Assembly (NCBI GenBank): GCA_030142905.1
Contig: JASJOG010000173.1
Coordinates: 1 to 64,000 of the forward strand
Direction of reading: 5' to 3'
Source: Heliopora coerulea
Taxonomy: Eukaryota > Cnidaria > Anthozoa > Scleralcyonacea > Helioporidae
Length of the DNA: 64,000 bases
Shown piece after piece: positions 59,901-64,000 of this stretch. Numbering within the stretch: the first letter of the stretch is position 1; the number at the start of each line of letters is the position of its first letter. Below the pieces are notes generated by a model. That model was given only the letters and a program-made list of their open reading frames with translations, was not told the origin of the DNA and searched no databases. The position numbers and the translations under genes are program-made.

Positions 59901-62091
59901 CTCCCATTCTTCTGTTTAGCTTGTTTTTCTATACCTGGTGATTTACCCAGCTCCTCAATGATTCTGAAAGGAAAATTTCAGTTTTTGGGTGAAATGAAAA
60001 ATTGGTTGGAGGATAAATGTAAATGGAATCTTTGTTATCGAGCTTCCAGAGATGGGTGGAGAGCAGAGGATTTTCACAGATGCTGTGACAACAAGGGACC
60101 TACAGTGACTTTAGTGAGAGTTGGAGATTATATTTTTGGTGGATACACTGATCAGAATTGGGCAGGTAAATGAATTGTAACTCTAGGTCTTCTCACCGGA
60201 GAAATGCCGACTCATATTAGCGATCTAAAAACACAAAAGATGTAGGTAGCCTTTCATATAGTGTTGTAAAAGATCCTTACCGAACGGTCCCATTCTTTGT
60301 TCCCGTTCCATTGTTCAAAGTGGAACTAGTTCCGAGCTGAAATTCAGTTCACCAAAAGGGACAAGTTCTAAGTTCCTCAGGGTTAGCTTCGTCATGTTTT
60401 TGACGCTAGTTTAAAGTGGAAATTTTGTTCTTGCATTGTTCCATCCAGAAAGATGCCACCTCACGCCTCAGACATTCCTTCTTTCTTGTCACTGGAGAAG
60501 AGTGATTTTTGTCTGTGCAACAATTAAAAACGCAGAATTTCAAGGGTGTGAGGAATATAACAAGGGTGGCGCCAAGAATTTTCCGACGCAGGGGCTAAGT
60601 TTGCCGACAGGGGGGGGGGCTTAAGGTATAGGTGCGTTCGTTTGTCCTTTCTTACACGGATAAAAACTTTAGAATTTAGAACGTACCAGTTATAACAGTA
60701 AGGTAGGCACAAAGTGAAGTCGGAAGTGGCGTTTGAATAGTCCGTAATATTCTAAACTCGCAAAGCCACAAAACAATAAAGGTCATAGCGATAATTATGG
60801 CTTTAGGCCAGCTTGCCCAGCCACATCAGTGTCAGTTTGGTTTTTCGTTCGTTTTCACATTATTCCCACCGATTTTCTGGTAAAAATTCTTCCGTGCTTT
60901 TATTTTTCACATTTAAGGCAGATCATTCGTTTTTCCTTCTACCAGTTTGAGAAAACAAACACGAATATTTAAAGTTTCCCCCTCGTATGTCGTTCCCCGA
61001 CGGATTGTTCAATTTTCCATGCCTGGGGTCTAGCCTCCCTGCCTTACTCTGGCACCACCTCTAAAGTATATTTCAATTTCTCTATTCCTTCTTGTTGCTA
61101 TTGAACATGATAATGAAGCATAGTTTTTTGTCTCCATCTTACCTTTTTTTCCCTCACAGAAAACAAAGCAAGCTTTATTGAAATCCATTGTTTGTCCGCC
61201 ATTTTCAACTGTGCATCTTAGCTAACCTCAACACCAGGGAACAGTTGCACTTATCAGAGGTCTGTTCACAAACGTCCAAGTGGAAATCGAAATAATGCAG
61301 ACAACTGAAGCACTTTTCGGTGATCTCACACAATGAAAATTCGGGTAAACATAAATGTACGCTGGTTGTGATGTCATGTCCAGATTTTCAAATATCGAGA
61401 CGAGAGGATGCGACAACATTGGAGTGTTGATGAATGAAATTTACGTATTAGCCTGTATAAACGTTCGCGGACATATGTCGTTTTTGTCAATCACCCGAAA
61501 AAGATTTGAAGAAAGAAAATATTAAAGTATCTTGCCAATATTCTTTATGGATCCTCCCTAAAAAAAAACAAAACAAAAAAAATCAAAAGCAAAAGCAAAA
61601 AAGCTATTATAAATGAAGCTGTATTATTTTTTAACTTCATTAACATTTTAATTAAGAAATGGATTGTGACAAATTTCGGATGTCTTTTATGTGAAAGGAG
61701 CAAAAATTAAAACAACAACAACAACAAAACAAAAACAATGAAATGAAAGCACTCAGTAAATGTTTGATATTTTATTTCAGGTGGAGGTTACAGACTCTCG
61801 AACAGCTCGTTTATGTTCTCTCTACAAAACAAAGACAACTTGCCTCCATTTAAAGCTCCTGGATGTCATAATGCATATGCGATCTACTCCTCCTGTGGCT
61901 ACGGACCAACCTTTGGTGCCGGTCATGATTTGTACATCACAGATAACCCTGATATCAGTGGTCAGTCGTACACAGACTTTGGTTACTCATACAAAGCACC
62001 TCAAGACTACTCCTATGGAAAGAAAAACACCAAATGTCTTTTAACTGGAAATTATTATTTCACACCAAATGAAATTGAAGTATTTTACTAG
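56911..62091 (+). CDS. RBCC-TLDc gene copy E with two alternative exon-2 copies
   Basis: Exon 1 56911-58036; exon 2a 58775-59020; exon 2b 59920-60165; exon 3 61781-62091. Each exon 2 is 246 bases in phase 1-1, so using either one gives a 560-residue protein and using both gives 642. Exon 2a reads MKEWSDDKFKWNLCYRASRD and ends TDENWA, like copy A. Exon 2b reads MKNWLEDKCKWNLCYRASRD and ends TDQNWA, like B-D. Exon 1 keeps all RING ligands (FCKSCLEKF changes only a non-ligand Cys). Exon 3 has FGAGHDLYITDNPDISGQSYT and YGKKN, like copy C, and ends EIEVFY. The gene is an in-frame chimera from unequal recombination; whether both exons are used is not known. Confidence 0.85.
58004..60265. repeat. 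Direct tandem duplication of about 1.14 kb spanning exon-1 tail, intron 1 and exon 2
   Basis: The sequence from GAGATCCTCGATAAATTAGG (58010) recurs from about 59149. 58010-58315 and 59149-59455 are almost identical by eye, but beyond about 59457 the second copy becomes C-like rather than E-like. An orphan exon-1 tail with its GTAAGA donor remains at about 59149-59175. Confidence 0.85.
60561..61063. mobile_element. hAT-like MITE in intron 2, unit E copy
   Basis: Left CAAGGGTGGCGCC after GAATATAA; right GGCACCACCTCTA before AAGTATAT. Eroded but complete. Confidence 0.75.
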
Positions 62092-64000
62092 ATAATACCA
62101 ACTAATTACACCTTATCAGGTCACTTAAAAACCAGTGCTCTGACAAATTCACCTTTACCAGAACGAAATGTGATATCATGAATTGAAAACGCAATTCTTC
62201 ATATCAGGTGGATCGGCACCTACTGCCACACTGGGGTTGACTAACCGATGACGTCATTAATGAAATTCTCCGATTATGAAGAGTGACTTGGAAATCGAAA
62301 AGATTCATTTGGGAACCAGGTAAAATATTTAGGTTCGCACAAGTGCTGGATCTGTACTATTACTAAAACAAATTATGGAGATAGGTCTTGACCTGGAAAG
62401 AACAGTTGTGGAGCAAAACACCGTTATTCACTTCCGTGTTGCTTCAGTGACCGTAAAAGTCAAAAAGTGCTTGTACTTCTGCGATAGGTCACAAACTATA
62501 ATATCATTGCTGTTGGTAAAAACTCTTGAAAAACATTAGAGCAAATTATCAAGGGTTTCTGAGGTCTTCAATTGTTACCTGCCAACCAATTTCTCGTCTG
62601 AATAGTAAGAATTGCAAAACTGGTCCTCAAGGGCCGTGAGGTGGTCTACACTCACTAGGCCCGTACTTTGGGACACCTGTGCTTTATCTCTGTCACTGTA
62701 TTTCATGGGGTTGGGTGCAGGGGAAGGTGATACATAAGAATTACCAATTGTGCGTCATTGTGCCATCTTGAGATATGTAAATGTTTAAAATCAATTGTTC
62801 CATTGAAAAAAAATGGAAAAACGAGTTCTTATGCCAGTCCAATCATGCTATTATACTTTTTAAACAAATGACAGACAAAAGAAAAACAAAATTGAAGGCA
62901 AAGAGAGAAAAAATTCGGTTTTTGGAAAGAAGTGGTTGGACGGACGAAGGGCAGTAAGTACAATTCAATATTCCAACAATTCCTTTTGTGGAAGACTTCT
63001 GTTTGTAAAAGTAACTTTAAATTAAATTTTTAAGATAAATTTAGGTTTTTTGATGAATTAGGTTCAGTGCAATGGTAAGATTTGGATTTTTAAAGCTTTT
63101 TGAAACGAAATAATAGTTTCCACCCTAAAAAAAATACCAAAACAAAAAAAAAACAAAACAAAAAACTCCAAAACAAAATAAACAAGCAAACAACAACAAA
63201 ATCCCTAAAAACTCAAAACGAATCGACAATGGGGAGCATCCTATCGTGTTGCAGTACATTTATTTGAAAGGTTCATTCCCATTCAGCTTCATCTTTTTCT
63301 TTCTTTTCTTTTTCACTCCAGTTTCGTACATGCACTTACTATATCAATTACGTCCAATGTCCAACCTGAAGACCTGGTCAAATCGGGACTTCACTCGATA
63401 GGTCAGAGGGTATGCTCTCTAGAAAATTTCAAAATTTTGATGTCTTGAAGCACCATTTCTAGCAATCCCAGACGAAAATTTCTATCAACAATGCTCAGTA
63501 AGTTGATTGTCATTTTGCGCTTGTTTTATTTATTAAAAAATGCTATAGTAGTGAAAGACAAAGTATCGTAATTACTCAGACTGAGACATATTCATCGAGA
63601 TGAAGTTAGAGAAATCCGGTGTTACTGACTTATTAAGGCAACCAGCCTCATTTATGTCCTGAAGCAGATGTCAAAATTGGGATTTTCGCTATTCCGAAAG
63701 GATACGGGTCGGGATCGGGATAATCCCAATGAAATCGGGATGGTTGGGCTGTCTGTTATTGTCACTACCTGTGCTTAACAGTAACGATCTAGATTTGTAC
63801 CAAGGGAGTGTTGGTATTTACAGCAATGCGCGTGGACGTCAATCGAACCAGCATTATTGTCCAGTTTTAACGCAAGTATGAGGACTGAATGACAAGCTGG
63901 GTGCTGTTACTAGTTGTTCTGCATACCATCCGTACTAAGAGGCGAGGCTAACAGCCATCCAGTTATGTTTTTGGCGAAGAGGATGGTGTCCATGTCTGGG
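62092..64000. other. 3' intergenic block of unit E, running off the window
   Basis: Counterpart of 13484-15410 with an A-rich tract (63125-63216) and the ATCGGGA motif cluster (about 63676-63742). No gene. Confidence 0.5.

Larger units (their letters stand above)
54498..64000. repeat. Tandem segmental-duplication unit E (5' truncated, runs off the window)
   Basis: Begins at the equivalent of unit A base 1848, so the CPT1 exon is missing. It continues through a damaged NAXE fragment, the fold-back repeat and an RBCC-TLDc gene with two exon-2 copies, then the usual 3' block. Exon 1 and exon 2a are A-like, while exon 2b and exon 3 are C-like, so the unit is itself chimeric. Confidence 0.8.

Overview
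The window is animal nuclear DNA, most likely from a cnidarian and plausibly a stony coral. It is AT-rich, has spliced genes with GT-AG introns, and carries metazoan fragments of CPT1 and NAXE, hAT and Penelope-like elements, and a RING/B-box/TLDc gene family of a style I associate with cnidarians. The species cannot be read from the sequence. Nothing prokaryotic is present, and I saw no rRNA, tRNA gene or CRISPR array.

The window is one tandem segmental array of five related units: A (1-18250), B (18251-34635), C (34636-46317), D (46318 to about 54497) and E (about 54498 to beyond 64000). Each unit holds one three-exon gene on the + strand. Exon 1 encodes RING, two B-boxes and a coiled coil; exons 2 and 3 together encode a TLDc domain. 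The full protein is 560 residues. Copies A, D and E are open. Copy B is open until a 1-base deletion rewrites its last residues. Copy C is a pseudogene with one frameshift and two stops. Copy E is a chimera with two tandem, frame-neutral versions of exon 2.

Units A and B also carry the orphan last exon of carnitine palmitoyltransferase 1 (- strand) next to the last two exons of the NAD(P)HX epimerase NAXE (+ strand). Unit E has only a truncated NAXE piece, and units C and D have neither. The junctions between these blocks show microhomology, hairpins and short templated duplications.

Mobile elements date the array. A MITE in intron 2 is in all five units and is therefore ancestral. Others sit in single units: a 5.1-kb hAT element in A, itself interrupted by an antisense Penelope-like element; a 3.2-kb integrase-core DNA transposon in B; a nested 287-bp MITE in B; and two MITEs in C.

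The most unusual signal is in the hAT element of unit A. Its transposase frame carries a textbook 2A ribosome-skipping motif (GDVEKNPGP, 4747-4773) after a short N-terminal segment with a signal-peptide-like stretch, and before the zinc finger and catalytic domain. One message could therefore give two proteins. The second interesting theme is the RBCC-TLDc family itself, with its exon-2 duplication.
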